64,000 nt of DNA from the NCBI GenBank assembly GCA_008508345.1, contig QNGE01000843.1:1-64000 (forward strand), read 5' to 3'. This document shows, piece by piece, positions 60,872 through 64,000 of the stretch. The stretch comes from Paragonimus westermani (Eukaryota > Platyhelminthes > Trematoda > Plagiorchiida > Troglotrematidae). The position numbers and the translations under genes were made by a program. Each line of letters opens with the position of its first letter. The stretch's first letter is position 1. Below the pieces are notes generated by a model. It worked only from the letters and a program-made list of their open reading frames with translations. It made no database searches and was not told the origin of the DNA.

Positions 60872-63293
60872 AACTTGGATAAGACAAATTCACCACGTCA
60901 AAACCATCACACCAGAGGTACACTGAAGAGTACTGCTGTTGTCAGTATCGTAAAGCACAGCAGACTTCCACGAAGAACCTTACCTTGCCTCTGTTTACTG
61001 ACGGTTGAGCAAAACCTTCACATAAAATGGAGAACTGGTTCTTCTAGACATCTAATGATAATACGTTCAAGTGACTTGGATCACGAGTTGGAAGTCGAAC
61101 GATAAGGTTATTACCATTTCGCCAACTAGCATTTACTGCTGTACGACAGCATGTACAACATGAGAGCAGTCATGCTGTCTTGCTAACCATTTGCAGACAA
61201 GATTCATACGATTATTCCGTTGTGAAATCTAACGTTCAGGAAAACGGCGTTAAAATTATATGGACTAAGTTAGTTTCACAGGAAAATGCGGGAAACATAT
61301 ATTAGTGAACGCCATCCAACTGGTTCACAGTGTTTTGAAGCCGCAAAGGTTAGATCAAACGTTTTTTGTATTTTAAACACTACGGTTTAAGATCGCATTG
61401 CAACCGCGTTACTTTAGCCAATAATTATTAATGTTCAGAGTCGGAGACACTCGTGTGTGCCCACATTTCCCAAAAAAATTTTGAAGGACGTCAATGATAC
61501 GGGATGGTCATTATTTATTGGACGTTGGCTTGGCATGGTTCATGCAACTAATCTGCTCTATCCTTCGGCCGGATGTAGGTCAGATCTGGGCTTGTTGTGG
61601 CAAGATGTGCACATTACCGATGTTTACCTATACGCTTTGACGATCTGATGTGTGGTCAGAATGTAGGTTAGCTGGGCATTGTCCTCCGAAACGCCCGCAC
61701 TGTTCCTTTATGAGAGACAGGACTTAATTGAGGCTCAACAACCGTTTTCTCTATTGGTCCGGAACATTCGTTCCTCCAATGAGAGCGCCCAGTAGAAAAA
61801 CTGATTTCTGATAGAAGCGTCTTCTCAGGACTAGTGGTTCTTCTTGAAAGTTCCTTTTTGGAGATGGTAGCGTGCCACATTGTAAACATACTGTTGAACG
61901 CAAGTACAGATACACGGAACAGAAACGTAATGAGAAAAAATGATGTACACCTACCTGCCCCAATACATTTGAATATCAGCACTCTCTGAAACAAACGTCT
62001 CTTTGACTTCGCGCATCTTTTGAACAATTCCATCATGCAATTCGAGCAGTTTCGCCTTAGTGATCTGTCGGTGTGCGCACTAAAGAAGTAGAATAAAATA
62101 ACCATCTGTTTCAACGCAGTTTTACATCACTGTTATGATCCATCAATCAGTCTAGTAAAATATATCCGGTTCCTCAGGGCTTCTTCGGGAAGAAGGAAAA
62201 ACTTCTAGATGGTTGTTTACAACGTAAACCACCTTACAATCATCATCCTCAACTAGAATACATCCGTTATGCTGGTTCGTAATTGCCACAATGCTACTAA
62301 AACAGCTCAGTTTAGCAGTAAAACTGAAAGGGTGGAAACCTGGTTTGTAAACAATTGTGTTTACACTCAAGCAGACAACACTGAGATATCTGCATATTTA
62401 ACGATAACAAATGAGTTACAATTGCGAGTAATAGTATAATAGTAGCAATAGAGCTTCCTTGAAGCTGTCATTATCTCACTTCACCAACTTATCTCAATCC
62501 ACAAACAGCTCAGTAACACAGAAGTGCTACTGCTGTCACCTGACCCAATTATCTGTCATCCATTAGAAACCCCTCAGACAAAGTTAGGACAGCTCAGCAC
62601 GAAACTCACTTCAGTCTTTCATTTTCAATCAACAAGTGTCCACCTAGTGGCTTACGTCAGTTGGCTGCTGGATTTTCATGAATGTGTCAACATTTGACTC
62701 AACTGTCTTAGCTTAACTCAACTTAATTACAAGGTAACAAGTGGACTGATAAATGTAAATAGTATCTAACCTACCTGACAATCGTCAAATTCCGTATTCT
62801 CATAAACTCGATTCGCATCTAAACGAATAAGCAACGTTTGAGCAATTTGTTCGCAATTCTCTTTGATGTCATCGTTAGTGGCCTTGTAATCATCCACTTT
62901 GCCTTGCAATTTAGCTGCTTGCAATCGCACCTCGTTTACAAACATATCAACCAGTCCTTTGACAGTCCAACGTAACTTGGTGAAACCAGGAGCGATCTTT
63001 TTGTCCAATATTTTTATTCGTTCACGAAAAAGTGCGCGTTCTTCTGCATTCAATGAGTTCATGATACGATTGTAGTCACGCGCCACTAACAGAATCACTT
63101 CAATCAGATAACGTAGTTCCGGTCGTCGTCGGAAAGCCTCAGCTGCAACTGGTGGAATTTCTACACCCAAACGAACCCAGTAGTGTAACTCATTGAGCAA
63201 CTTGAGTATGGACGGACAGAAATTCGGTTCGATCAACCCGTTGTGAGTGGCACTACGAATCAATACTGGGGTCTCCAGAGCTTTCAATGGGTC
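3582..63293 (-). CDS. DNAH2: Axonemal dynein heavy chain, DNAH2-like, partial gene (15 exons)
   Basis: Partial gene for the motor subunit of an axonemal inner-arm dynein, the ATPase that slides outer-doublet microtubules in cilia and flagella, including flame cells and sperm in flatworms. Fifteen exons join in one frame to about 1,334 residues: 62775-63293, 61955-62079, 58486-58765, 52029-52240, 41839-42015, 39344-39572, 38487-38753, 30867-31028, 29234-29617, 25201-25480, 23682-23899, 14131-14412, 7451-7690, 5377-5705 and 3582-3879. Domain order is DHC_N1 tail (exons 1-6), DHC_N2 linker (7-12) and AAA1 (13-15). Phases agree at every junction. The DNAH2 assignment rests on the tail and linker wording ([35 protein letters not shown]) and the AAA1 text, compared from memory. 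Full-length family members are about 4,400 residues, so this is roughly 30 percent of the protein. Both ends run off the window. No in-frame stop or frameshift interrupts the exons, so the gene looks functional. Exon numbers here count from the first exon seen. Confidence 0.95.
3880..5376 (-). other. Dynein intron 14
   Basis: 1.5 kb, gtcagt donor and cgtataccag acceptor. No element or motif recognised. Confidence 0.8.
5377..5705 (-). CDS. DNAH2: DNAH2-like exon 14: AAA1 with Walker A and Walker B
   Basis: Residues 1126-1235, phase 0 to 2. It reads [38 protein letters not shown] and [13 protein letters not shown]. The P-loop [13 protein letters not shown] follows, with the Walker A octet at 5523-5546. 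Next come [16 protein letters not shown] and the Walker B run [11 protein letters not shown] near 5378-5405. AAA1 is the main ATP hydrolysis site of the motor. The Lys and Thr of the P-loop and the Asp-Glu of Walker B are present, so catalysis should be intact. The acceptor is taactttcag|GAG and the donor is AATCG|gtcagt. Confidence 0.98.
5706..7450 (-). other. Dynein intron 13
   Basis: 1.75 kb. Holds the SINE at 5975-6190. Overlapping plus-strand open frames near 7061-7411 are unrecognised and not called. Confidence 0.8.
5975..6190 (-). repeat. SINE copy, near full length
   Basis: The minus strand holds the cgtgcctaa leader, an A-box-like region with cactagtgcagcgattcaca and a decayed B-box region. 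It continues through gagctctaacaataacaaa, ctcgagcatagtgcttc and the tggctgacta end. It lies in dynein intron 13. Confidence 0.65.
7451..7690 (-). CDS. DNAH2: DNAH2-like exon 13: linker to AAA1 junction
   Basis: Residues 1046-1125, 80 codons, phase 0 to 0. It reads [57 protein letters not shown] and [14 protein letters not shown]. The LTKIxRLKIxxLVxIExHxRD and [13 protein letters not shown] patterns are the standard entry to AAA1. The acceptor is ccaaattcag|GTA. The donor AAG|gtggaa is non-ideal at +3 to +6, but it gives the exact family join WDK-EPDDC. Confidence 0.95.
9697..9845 (+). repeat. 5' pseudo-LTR-like direct repeat of PLE-1
   Basis: Aligns with 12244-12390 through shared blocks gtccata, attgaccgttt, catccta/tgtta, gtgtt, tagcctcataatcaaa and a 3' gactt..atgag block, at roughly 70 percent identity by eye. 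Its position upstream of the first PLE coding segment fits the partial tandem arrangement typical of Penelope elements. Confidence 0.75.
12244..12390 (+). repeat. 3' pseudo-LTR-like direct repeat of PLE-1
   Basis: Directly follows the end of the GIY-YIG coding segment and repeats the sequence found at 9697-9845 in the same orientation. The two copies have diverged considerably, so the insertion is old. Confidence 0.75.
12720..13240 (-). repeat. Dispersed repeat family A, copy 1
   Basis: The reverse complement of 12722-12830 nearly equals 34521-34615, including ttggacaataaagattgtgc. The reverse complement of 13080-13240 matches 34118-34285 (gaggtgtgggt..ccaactct.ggcggaata, ggatcgga.caacgggcgaga). 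The embedded AATAAA and GC-rich body suggest a retroelement terminal or UTR segment. No protein domain is recognised. Confidence 0.75.
14131..14412 (-). CDS. DNAH2: DNAH2-like exon 12: end of DHC_N2 linker
   Basis: Residues 952-1045, 94 codons, phase 0 to 0. It reads [76 protein letters not shown] and [10 protein letters not shown]. The [15 protein letters not shown] and WPGQxxITxSQIQWTxDV blocks close the linker before AAA1. The acceptor gaacgaccag|CTT is the only AG between the preceding pyrimidine-rich tract and the conserved residues. The donor is CTG|gtaagt. The open frame extends further upstream to 14538, but that part shows no family similarity. Confidence 0.94.
14748..15377 (-). CDS. 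Candidate Ser/Thr/Pro-rich cassette exon inside the dynein linker region (or exon of a nested gene)
   Basis: Lies in intron 11 on the same strand as the dynein. The open frame runs 14655-15443 (262 codons), one of the longest without a stop in the window, yet it has no early in-frame ATG, so it behaves like an internal exon. A plausible acceptor (cgtcatttgttatgtcaag|GTT, 15377) and a plausible donor (GCA|gtaaat, 14748) enclose 630 nt, exactly 210 codons, phase 0 to 0. That matches both flanking exons, so including or skipping it would keep the frame. The translation is low-complexity, with [19 protein letters not shown] and [17 protein letters not shown], and predicts disorder. No domain is recognised. 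A stronger alternative donor, CAAG|gtacgt at 14969-14974, would leave phase 1, which exon 12 cannot accept. It could belong instead to a nested gene. That this is coding is inference from openness and composition. Confidence 0.4.
16790..17125 (+). repeat. Dispersed repeat family A, copy 2
   Basis: Shares tggaatatctcaacgcggcgg, gggcgaccagacgagcc, tgagtggaaac and gggatttcagctcatgagcg with copies at 34 and 53.6 kb. It is more decayed, and the open frame over 16914-17123 is not conserved in the other copies. Confidence 0.6.
19660..20140 (-). mobile_element. Non-LTR retrotransposon RT fragment (RTE/SR2-like)
   Basis: The minus strand reads [15 protein letters not shown], two stops, then [38 protein letters not shown] and a stop. 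This follows the non-LTR RT pattern IMxDTLxGL ... YADDIxLLS ... GLxxxxxKT. The catalytic YADD (20021-20040 region) has become YADV, so it is inactive. Confidence 0.75.
22600..23070 (-). repeat. Repeat family B copy 1 (PLE-4-like tail)
   Basis: The minus strand of 22775-22960 aligns with the PLE-4 tail: [17 protein letters not shown] here against [17 protein letters not shown] there, both closing at an aligned stop, followed by a shared ataggac/atacaggac and aaacg.t.accat block. About 250 further bases resemble the 47.7 kb copy loosely. No transposase or RT core is visible in this copy. Confidence 0.6.
23682..23899 (-). CDS. DNAH2: DNAH2-like exon 11: DHC_N2 linker
   Basis: Residues 879-951. 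It reads [57 protein letters not shown] and [15 protein letters not shown]. The [16 protein letters not shown] motif is nearly invariant in dyneins. The acceptor is ctttacag|GG. The 3' end is uncertain: AAA|gtgggt (23682) gives a canonical-length linker when joined to exon 12. A second in-phase donor, TTG|gtttga (23655), would add nine residues. Both sites are weaker than the other donors in this gene, which fits either regulated splicing or a mis-assigned end. Confidence 0.88.
23900..25200 (-). other. Dynein intron 10
   Basis: 1.3 kb, gtgagc donor and ctttacag acceptor. No element recognised. Confidence 0.8.
25201..25480 (-). CDS. DNAH2: DNAH2-like exon 10: DHC_N2 linker
   Basis: Residues 786-879, phase 0 to 1. 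It reads [57 protein letters not shown] and ends TTKPG. The [13 protein letters not shown] block is diagnostic for the linker. The acceptor is cataccaag|GTC and the donor is CCTG|gtgagc. The last base is the first of a Gly codon finished by exon 11, giving the family-typical PGLLE across the join. Confidence 0.96.
26930..27325 (-). mobile_element. Non-LTR retrotransposon 3' end (RTE/SR2-like)
   Basis: The minus strand reads [32 protein letters not shown]. This is the C-terminal RxLPGWGPRD..WLE motif shared with 42290-43140 and 54360-54640. A pyrimidine-rich 3' untranslated stretch follows, as in the other copies. Confidence 0.65.
28521..28654. repeat. Perfect 47-bp inverted repeat with 40-nt loop (palindromic repeat, full copy)
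   Basis: The left arm 28521-28567 is the exact reverse complement of the right arm 28608-28654, with a 40-base loop that itself holds tcacc/ggtga. Transcribed, it would give a hairpin with 47 perfect pairs. It sits in intron 9 of the dynein gene. No open frame, terminal site duplication or known transposase end was recognised. A MITE-like foldback element is the simplest explanation. Confidence 0.92.
29234..29617 (-). CDS. DNAH2: DNAH2-like exon 9: DHC_N2 linker core
   Basis: Residues 658-785, the largest linker exon (128 codons), phase 0 to 0. It reads [55 protein letters not shown] and [13 protein letters not shown]. The [12 protein letters not shown] block is the best known dynein linker motif, and ASKELAIE plus [11 protein letters not shown] follow in the usual order. 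The linker is the mechanical element that swings during the power stroke. The acceptor is gttccacacag|GAA and the donor is CAG|gtaagt. Codons upstream of 29617 are open but intronic. Confidence 0.97.
29618..30866 (-). other. Dynein intron 8
   Basis: 1.25 kb. A plus-strand open frame of 104 codons at 30164-30478 is unrecognised. No repeat family assigned. Confidence 0.75.
30867..31028 (-). CDS. DNAH2: DNAH2-like exon 8: DHC_N2 linker
   Basis: Residues 604-657, 54 codons, phase 0 to 0. It reads [19 protein letters not shown], then [19 protein letters not shown] and [12 protein letters not shown]. The WxxNWxxWKxGRFxxLxTxxM pattern is the conserved start of the linker proper. The acceptor is gttcacttacag|GAT and the donor is AAG|gtaaca. 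It lies 7.5 kb from exon 7, across an intron holding PLE-2 and a nested palindrome. Confidence 0.94.
32808..32961. repeat. Nested palindrome: 38-bp outer and 20-bp inner inverted repeats
   Basis: The outer arms 32808-32845 and 32924-32961 pair with two mismatches. Inside them, 32850-32869 and 32877-32896 pair perfectly around a 7-base loop. The right side between the arms holds an extra 27 bases with a run of six C, so the structure is asymmetric: a long stem with a side bulge. It lies in intron 7. It shares no sequence with the 28521 palindrome. Most likely a foldback or MITE-type insertion. Confidence 0.9.
33985..34640 (+). repeat. Dispersed repeat family A, copy 3 (longest)
   Basis: The most complete copy: a GC-rich body with gggacggcgggggcgaccgg and gatcaacgggcgagacatgg, a run of ten C near 34422, then the AATAAA-bearing end gtattggacaataaagattg. 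It lies directly next to PLE-2's 3' end, in opposite orientation. Confidence 0.75.
34770..37070 (-). mobile_element. PLE-2: Penelope-like retroelement, RT plus GIY-YIG, partly intact
   Basis: Gene order on the minus strand: N-terminal remnants 36756-37070 ([12 protein letters not shown], then a frame break); linker 36451-36747 ([15 protein letters not shown]), missing about 15 residues relative to PLE-1 between ILLS and [10 protein letters not shown] about 35870-36440 with [22 protein letters not shown] and the catalytic YVDD at 35881-35892; thumb ([15 protein letters not shown]); then an uninterrupted 275-codon stretch, 34920-35747, with [30 protein letters not shown], the GIY-YIG core [15 protein letters not shown] (35251-35295), a conserved Glu in [12 protein letters not shown], and the tail [12 protein letters not shown]. 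The 3' untranslated part is shared with PLE-3, which fixes the 3' end near 34770. At least two frame breaks make it non-autonomous. It is younger-looking than PLE-1. Confidence 0.92.
38487..38753 (-). CDS. DNAH2: DNAH2-like exon 7: DHC_N2 linker
   Basis: Residues 515-603, 89 codons, phase 0 to 0. It reads [19 protein letters not shown], later [19 protein letters not shown] and [19 protein letters not shown], ending VIDK. The GLxxFKIEQPPxKE block is a strong linker signature shared with vertebrate DNAH2. The acceptor is gatttacag|ATG and the donor is AAG|gtaagt, a perfect consensus. The leading ATG is internal and not the gene start. Confidence 0.95.
38754..39343 (-). other. Dynein intron 6
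   Basis: 590 bp, the shortest intron in the window. Nothing else seen. Confidence 0.85.
39344..39572 (-). CDS. DNAH2: DNAH2-like exon 6: end of tail, start of linker
   Basis: Residues 438-514. It reads [38 protein letters not shown] and ends STLMAAEQ. The P-x-x-LDELxES and PLxEQFAIL blocks mark the boundary between DHC_N1 and the DHC_N2 linker. The acceptor is ttttag|A and the donor is CAA|gtagga, giving phase 2 in and phase 0 out. The first base completes an Ile codon with exon 5. Confidence 0.92.
41038..41330 (-). mobile_element. Non-LTR retrotransposon fragment (RTE/SR2-like)
   Basis: The minus strand reads [18 protein letters not shown] and [19 protein letters not shown]. This is a degraded form of the RVSNxxVRxRVxG ... 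LRWLGHVLRMP text that ends RTE/SR2-type RT proteins. It abuts, in opposite orientation, the 3' end at 41330-41622. Confidence 0.55.
41330..41622 (+). mobile_element. Non-LTR retrotransposon 3' UTR with GAT-repeat tail
   Basis: Aligns with 42905-43140 and 51540-51770 through the shared blocks cacttatagctcg.ttgtttgc, ttaggtccctt and gtttgctttttcttcatgg, and gtggcagtta before the tail. It ends in a (GAT/GAC)n microsatellite at 41541-41622, the simple-repeat 3' tail typical of RTE-type elements. The Met-rich open frame over it is an artefact. Confidence 0.75.
41839..42015 (-). CDS. DNAH2: DNAH2-like exon 5: DHC_N1 tail
   Basis: Residues 379-438, starting with the base that completes Arg, then [38 protein letters not shown] and [19 protein letters not shown]. 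The acceptor is accgtcag|G. Two downstream GT sites are possible. Only the later one (ATCTATAT|gtatat, end 41839) leaves two bases, as exon 6 requires, so it was chosen. IARYTEV across the exon 4/5 join and HCxxWQxxLTxLL are family-typical. An RTE-like retroelement 3' end with a GAT-repeat tail lies about 200 bases downstream of this exon in gene direction. Confidence 0.9.
42290..43140 (+). mobile_element. Non-LTR retrotransposon 3' portion: RT C-terminus plus 3' UTR
   Basis: Reads [56 protein letters not shown], then after a frame break [13 protein letters not shown] and [16 protein letters not shown]. This is the well-known C-terminal part of RTE/SR2-like RT proteins. It is followed by the same 3' UTR as 41330-41622, ending near ctataatgatcatgat at 43130. 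It is one of a plus-strand group of four such 3' ends within 12 kb. Confidence 0.85.
43986..44090 (-). repeat. SINE 3' end fragment
   Basis: The minus strand shows the SINE body end (tctagtg-like, cttc..ttcggaagag, gactggctg, aatgcgaaggttgcaatcga and a ttcaacttgaa end). It is a short fragment just outside the left arm of the inverted repeat. Confidence 0.6.
44218..44621 (+). repeat. Left arm of a nearly identical 0.4-kb inverted repeat
   Basis: It is the reverse complement of 46381-46781 with only a handful of mismatches by eye. The arm consists of a SINE-like unit in plus orientation (A-box-like gacgcagtagtcagcaagc, B-box-like gagttcaca) followed by a SINE 3' half in minus orientation. High identity implies a recent duplication. 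Confidence 0.9.
44640..44870 (+). repeat. SINE copy in the inverted-repeat spacer
   Basis: Shares cgtgcctaatgtgag, aagtggctcagtggtcaaca (A-box region), gagcctcgagtctagcgctt, and gaatgcgaa-type 3' text with the 50285 copy. The B box is degraded. Confidence 0.7.
45512..45550. repeat. (CAAA)n microsatellite
   Basis: About nine units of a caaa/acaa tetranucleotide within the spacer of the 0.4-kb inverted repeat. Confidence 0.9.
46381..46781 (-). repeat. Right arm of the 0.4-kb inverted repeat
   Basis: Pairs with 44218-44621 across a 1.76-kb spacer. The outer flanks differ and no target-site duplication was seen, so a classic terminal-inverted-repeat transposon is not supported. Confidence 0.9.
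47640..48290 (-). mobile_element. PLE-4: fragment of a second Penelope-like lineage ending in repeat family B
   Basis: The minus strand reads [19 protein letters not shown], later [18 protein letters not shown] and [19 protein letters not shown], then [18 protein letters not shown]. These align to the PLE-2 thumb/connection region ([18 protein letters not shown]). Instead of running into GIY-YIG, the frame ends at a stop near 47813 and passes into a tail (47640-47900) that recurs at 22600-23070 and 52740-53130. This is either a different PLE family lacking the endonuclease or a chimaeric junction. Confidence 0.65.
48480..49425 (+). mobile_element. PLE-3: 5'-truncated Penelope-like fragment with endonuclease domain
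   Basis: Same subfamily as PLE-2. It reads [12 protein letters not shown] with stops, then [56 protein letters not shown], and [10 protein letters not shown]. The endonuclease YIG has become HVG, so the catalytic Tyr is lost. Homology to PLE-2 continues about 200 bases past the coding end (shared gtaccg..ctg.agatga and tatgttc blocks), defining a common 3' end near 49425. The RT is absent, as expected for a copy truncated at its 5' end. Confidence 0.85.
49937..50090 (-). repeat. SINE 3' half, inverted relative to the next copy
   Basis: The minus strand reads ggccgtggcaagaatatgca, then gagcgaaactcgagtctaat, a ttttcgaaagagg block and ggctgcgatcaaatgtga, the body and end of the SINE at 50285-50530. 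The two form an inverted pair about 300 bases apart. Confidence 0.75.
50285..50530 (+). repeat. tRNA-derived SINE, full-length copy
   Basis: The polymerase III A-box-like stretch tggcgcagtggttaacacgg lies at 50328-50347 and the B-box-like gagttcaaatccc at 50371-50383, about the spacing of a tRNA. A body follows that ends in tctagtgcttcttttcgaaag, gaatgcgaaggctgcgatc and gtcaacttgag. The tRNA fold is not intact, so it is a SINE and not a tRNA gene. It is the best copy for defining the family here. Confidence 0.8.
51440..51770 (+). mobile_element. Non-LTR retrotransposon 3' UTR
   Basis: Shares gaatgttgtcg, ggctggcc, gcgggatagtgac, cttccacttatggtt, aactaggtccctttcgtgc and gagaaccac..tgcattgt with the 42290-43140 copy. 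It ends at a short gatgatgac tail near 51760. No coding part is recognisable. Confidence 0.7.
52029..52240 (-). CDS. DNAH2: DNAH2-like exon 4: DHC_N1 tail
   Basis: Residues 309-379, phase 0 to 2. It reads [37 protein letters not shown], then [19 protein letters not shown] and ends SSIDADIAR. The W-x-x-[FY]-[KR]-x-[IM]-W-[ED] followed by [KD]-x-FIxRY pattern is a hallmark of the heavy-chain tail. The acceptor is caatctag|TCC and the donor is GCCAG|gtatgc. The intron on its 5' side is 6.2 kb and the one on its 3' side is 10 kb, the longest in the window. Confidence 0.93.
52345..52500 (+). mobile_element. Non-LTR retrotransposon 3' UTR, short copy
   Basis: Contains ttttttcgtctttcttcc, cagggtttgctttttctt, gtgtggcatttaaggatca and a terminal tatgatgatgaagatgatg, matching the ends of the 41.3 and 43.1 kb copies. 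It lies about 105 bases upstream (gene sense) of dynein exon 4. Confidence 0.7.
52740..53130 (+). repeat. Repeat family B copy 3 (tail)
   Basis: Contains cctaagaccgagaagg, then gcgaaacggtcatcataca and gcacagcagaccagacgag, matching the minus strand of 22690-22806 and 47690-47775. Open frames over it (for example 52908-53132) are not conserved between copies and are not called. Confidence 0.6.
53400..53960 (-). repeat. Dispersed repeat family A, copy 4
   Basis: The minus strand contains cgaccggatgagccatcgcc, aagagtggcaggcaaaa, gcagaagtgcacgcgacgtg and ttggacaataaggactgtg, matching copies 1 and 3. The open frames here (53407-53736, 53690-54157) are shadows of this repeat. Confidence 0.7.
54360..54640 (-). 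mobile_element. Non-LTR retrotransposon C-terminal fragment (RTE/SR2-like)
   Basis: The minus strand reads [37 protein letters not shown], which matches the R-LPGWGPRD.ANHWL motif of the other copies. It is degraded, with stops outside this stretch. Confidence 0.65.
57745..57935. repeat. Two SINE 3' ends in back-to-back orientation
   Basis: The left part reads as the minus-strand SINE end (cacatttgattgcagtcttgg, tcagtcatcctcttt). The right part, from about 57825, reads as the plus-strand end (gagtccagtg, ttcgaaagaggctgact, gctacaatcgaatgtgagtg, gtcaactcgaaa). Together they make an imperfect palindrome. Confidence 0.65.
58486..58765 (-). CDS. DNAH2: DNAH2-like exon 3: DHC_N1 tail
   Basis: Residues 215-308. 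It starts by completing the split Arg codon, then reads [19 protein letters not shown] and [19 protein letters not shown], and later [14 protein letters not shown] and [13 protein letters not shown]. The acceptor is catttcag|A. Two donors three bases apart are possible: GTA|gtacgt (end 58486, preferred because the spacing to exon 4 fits relatives better and the donor is stronger) and AAA|gtagta (end 58489). Both keep phase 0, so the choice adds or removes one Val only. The PRLPDLL motif is one of the best pointers to DNAH2. Confidence 0.9.
58766..61954 (-). other. Dynein intron 2
   Basis: 3.2 kb. Only the (TA)n run and the adjacent G run stand out. Confidence 0.8.
60836..60870. repeat. (TA)n microsatellite
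   Basis: An uninterrupted run of about 17 TA units in intron 2. A run of nine G lies some 35 bases before it (60796-60804). The overlapping open frames rich in Tyr-Ile are artefacts of this run. Confidence 0.92.
61955..62079 (-). CDS. DNAH2: DNAH2-like exon 2: DHC_N1 tail
   Basis: A short 125-nt exon, phase 0 to 2, residues 174-215. It reads [19 protein letters not shown], then [14 protein letters not shown] and QMYWG, matching the helical tail segment that ends in a tyrosine-tryptophan pair in axonemal heavy chains. The acceptor is ttctttag|TGC and the donor is GGCAG|gtaggt. The split Arg codon (AG/A) is completed by exon 3, which supports the join. Other frames over this exon also give open stretches, but they lack family similarity. 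Confidence 0.9.
62080..62774 (-). other. Dynein intron 1 (as numbered here)
   Basis: 695 bp, gtaggt donor and ttctttag acceptor. No element recognised. Confidence 0.85.
62775..63293 (-). CDS. DNAH2: DNAH2-like exon 1 (as numbered here): DHC_N1 tail
   Basis: Codes residues 1-173 of the visible product, phase 0 to 0. The acceptor is tttacag before GAC and the donor is CAG|gtaggt. The text includes [44 protein letters not shown] and [13 protein letters not shown], which are typical of the dynein heavy chain N-terminal region 1 that binds intermediate chains and neighbouring heavy chains. The YWxRLGxEIP and ARDYNRI blocks are the strongest family markers. Earlier exons must exist to the right of the window, because this one starts mid-domain and has no plausible start codon. 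Confidence 0.95.
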
Positions 63294-64000
63294 CTGTAAA
63301 TGAAAGTTTCCAACAGTTTTTCGGTTACATTGAGTAATTCTTAGTCCAACAATCATAATCTACAAGGGCTTAAACGCGCGGGGAAGAAACTCATGAATAG
63401 ACTTTGACTACTAGTGAATAACAGAGCAGTGATCTAATTAATGGATATGATTTGTGTTGAACATTAACTTCTAGCTACCATGGATTCGTTGACCAGAATT
63501 TAGCTTACTTCTGACTGAGACGCTGTTTCGTTCAACAAACACGCTACTGTAGAAAGTGTTATGTAAATTATGCTTGCAAAATCACATTGACCGTGGTTTT
63601 ACATATAGCGGTACACATAGTTGTGATGTGATGTTTGTTGCTAATACTATCCTGACAGAAGTGAATGAAGTTGTGAACCTCTTGCTTGTGATCGAGAGTA
63701 TAAAAATCAATTACTCAACTATAATGATCAAATTCACCTGCTTTTCTAAACAAAAATGATGAACGCAGGGACTGAAGTTCACGAGAATTTCAGTAAACTT
63801 GCTTTACTGTTAGGTAAACTACATGGTTAATATGGAGTTTGGTGTAATTACTTTTCATGATTAGAAAATAAATTAGTGAGTAACGGTTAACAAGTCTTAA
63901 CAGTACCTTGCTAAACAACGCCATCGGTCATATGAGAGATAGAGGTCAATTGTTGGCTTCTGCATGCTTTCGGTTTAGCCGTATTTCTGAGACGAGTGTG
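63294..64000 (-). other. Upstream intron, 5' part outside window
   Basis: Ends with tttacag at the exon 1 acceptor. No further dynein exon could be supported in these 707 bases. Confidence 0.6.

Noticed and set aside
60704..61105. 133-codon plus-strand open frame
   Set aside because: Its openness depends on the (TA)n and G runs. The rest has no family similarity.
61668..62114. 148-codon minus-strand open frame over dynein exon 2
   Set aside because: It is in the wrong frame. The frame that continues exons 1 and 3 with matching splice phases is different.
63907..63965. Possible further upstream dynein exon ending AGCAAG before gtactg
   Set aside because: The frame needed to join exon 1 (phase 0) has a TGA a few codons upstream and no acceptor after it. 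The other frames show no heavy-chain similarity.
1..64000. CRISPR array, bacterial operon or prophage
   Set aside because: Spliced exons, pol III SINEs and non-LTR/Penelope retroelements show eukaryotic DNA. No regularly spaced short repeats were seen.

Overview
The window is eukaryotic nuclear DNA. Its one recognisable host gene is a large, intron-rich axonemal dynein heavy chain on the minus strand. The protein is closest to the DNAH2 family (inner-arm dynein f/I1 beta-type chain), judged from remembered family sequence and not from a search. Fifteen exons totalling about 4,002 nt (about 1,334 codons) can be chained through GT-AG introns with matching phases, from 63293 down to 3582. They cover the N-terminal tail (DHC_N1), the linker (DHC_N2) and AAA1 with its Walker A and B motifs. 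The 5' end lies beyond the right edge. AAA2-AAA6, stalk and C-terminus lie beyond the left edge.

The organism is most likely a digenean flatworm (a large-genome fluke of the Fasciola/Paragonimus/Opisthorchis type). This is inferred from moderate GC, 0.6-10 kb introns, abundant Penelope-like elements, RTE/SR2-like non-LTR retrotransposons and tRNA-derived SINEs. Species is not resolved.

Layout on the plus axis: 1-3581, intron with half of a palindromic repeat at the very start. 3582-7690, AAA1 exons 15-13. 7691-14130, intron carrying a decayed Penelope-like element (PLE-1) flanked by direct repeats, plus a dispersed repeat. 14131-15377, linker exon 12 and a 210-codon Ser/Thr/Pro-rich open segment that could be an in-frame cassette exon. 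15378-23681, repeat-bearing intron. 23682-31028, linker exons 11-8. 31029-38486, intron with a nested palindrome, a repeat and PLE-2 (RT YVDD box and GIY-YIG endonuclease visible). 38487-42015, exons 7-5. 42016-52028, a 10 kb intron built largely of retroelements: a non-LTR 3' end, a nearly identical 0.4 kb inverted repeat, two PLE fragments and SINEs. 52029-63293, exons 4-1.

The introns act as a trap for transposable elements. Every protein-like segment recognised outside the dynein exons is a decayed retroelement, except the 14748-15377 segment. No prokaryotic operon, CRISPR array, rRNA or functional tRNA was seen. The best candidates for something undescribed are the possible cassette exon in the dynein linker, the palindromic repeat families, and the recent inverted duplication at 44.2/46.8 kb.
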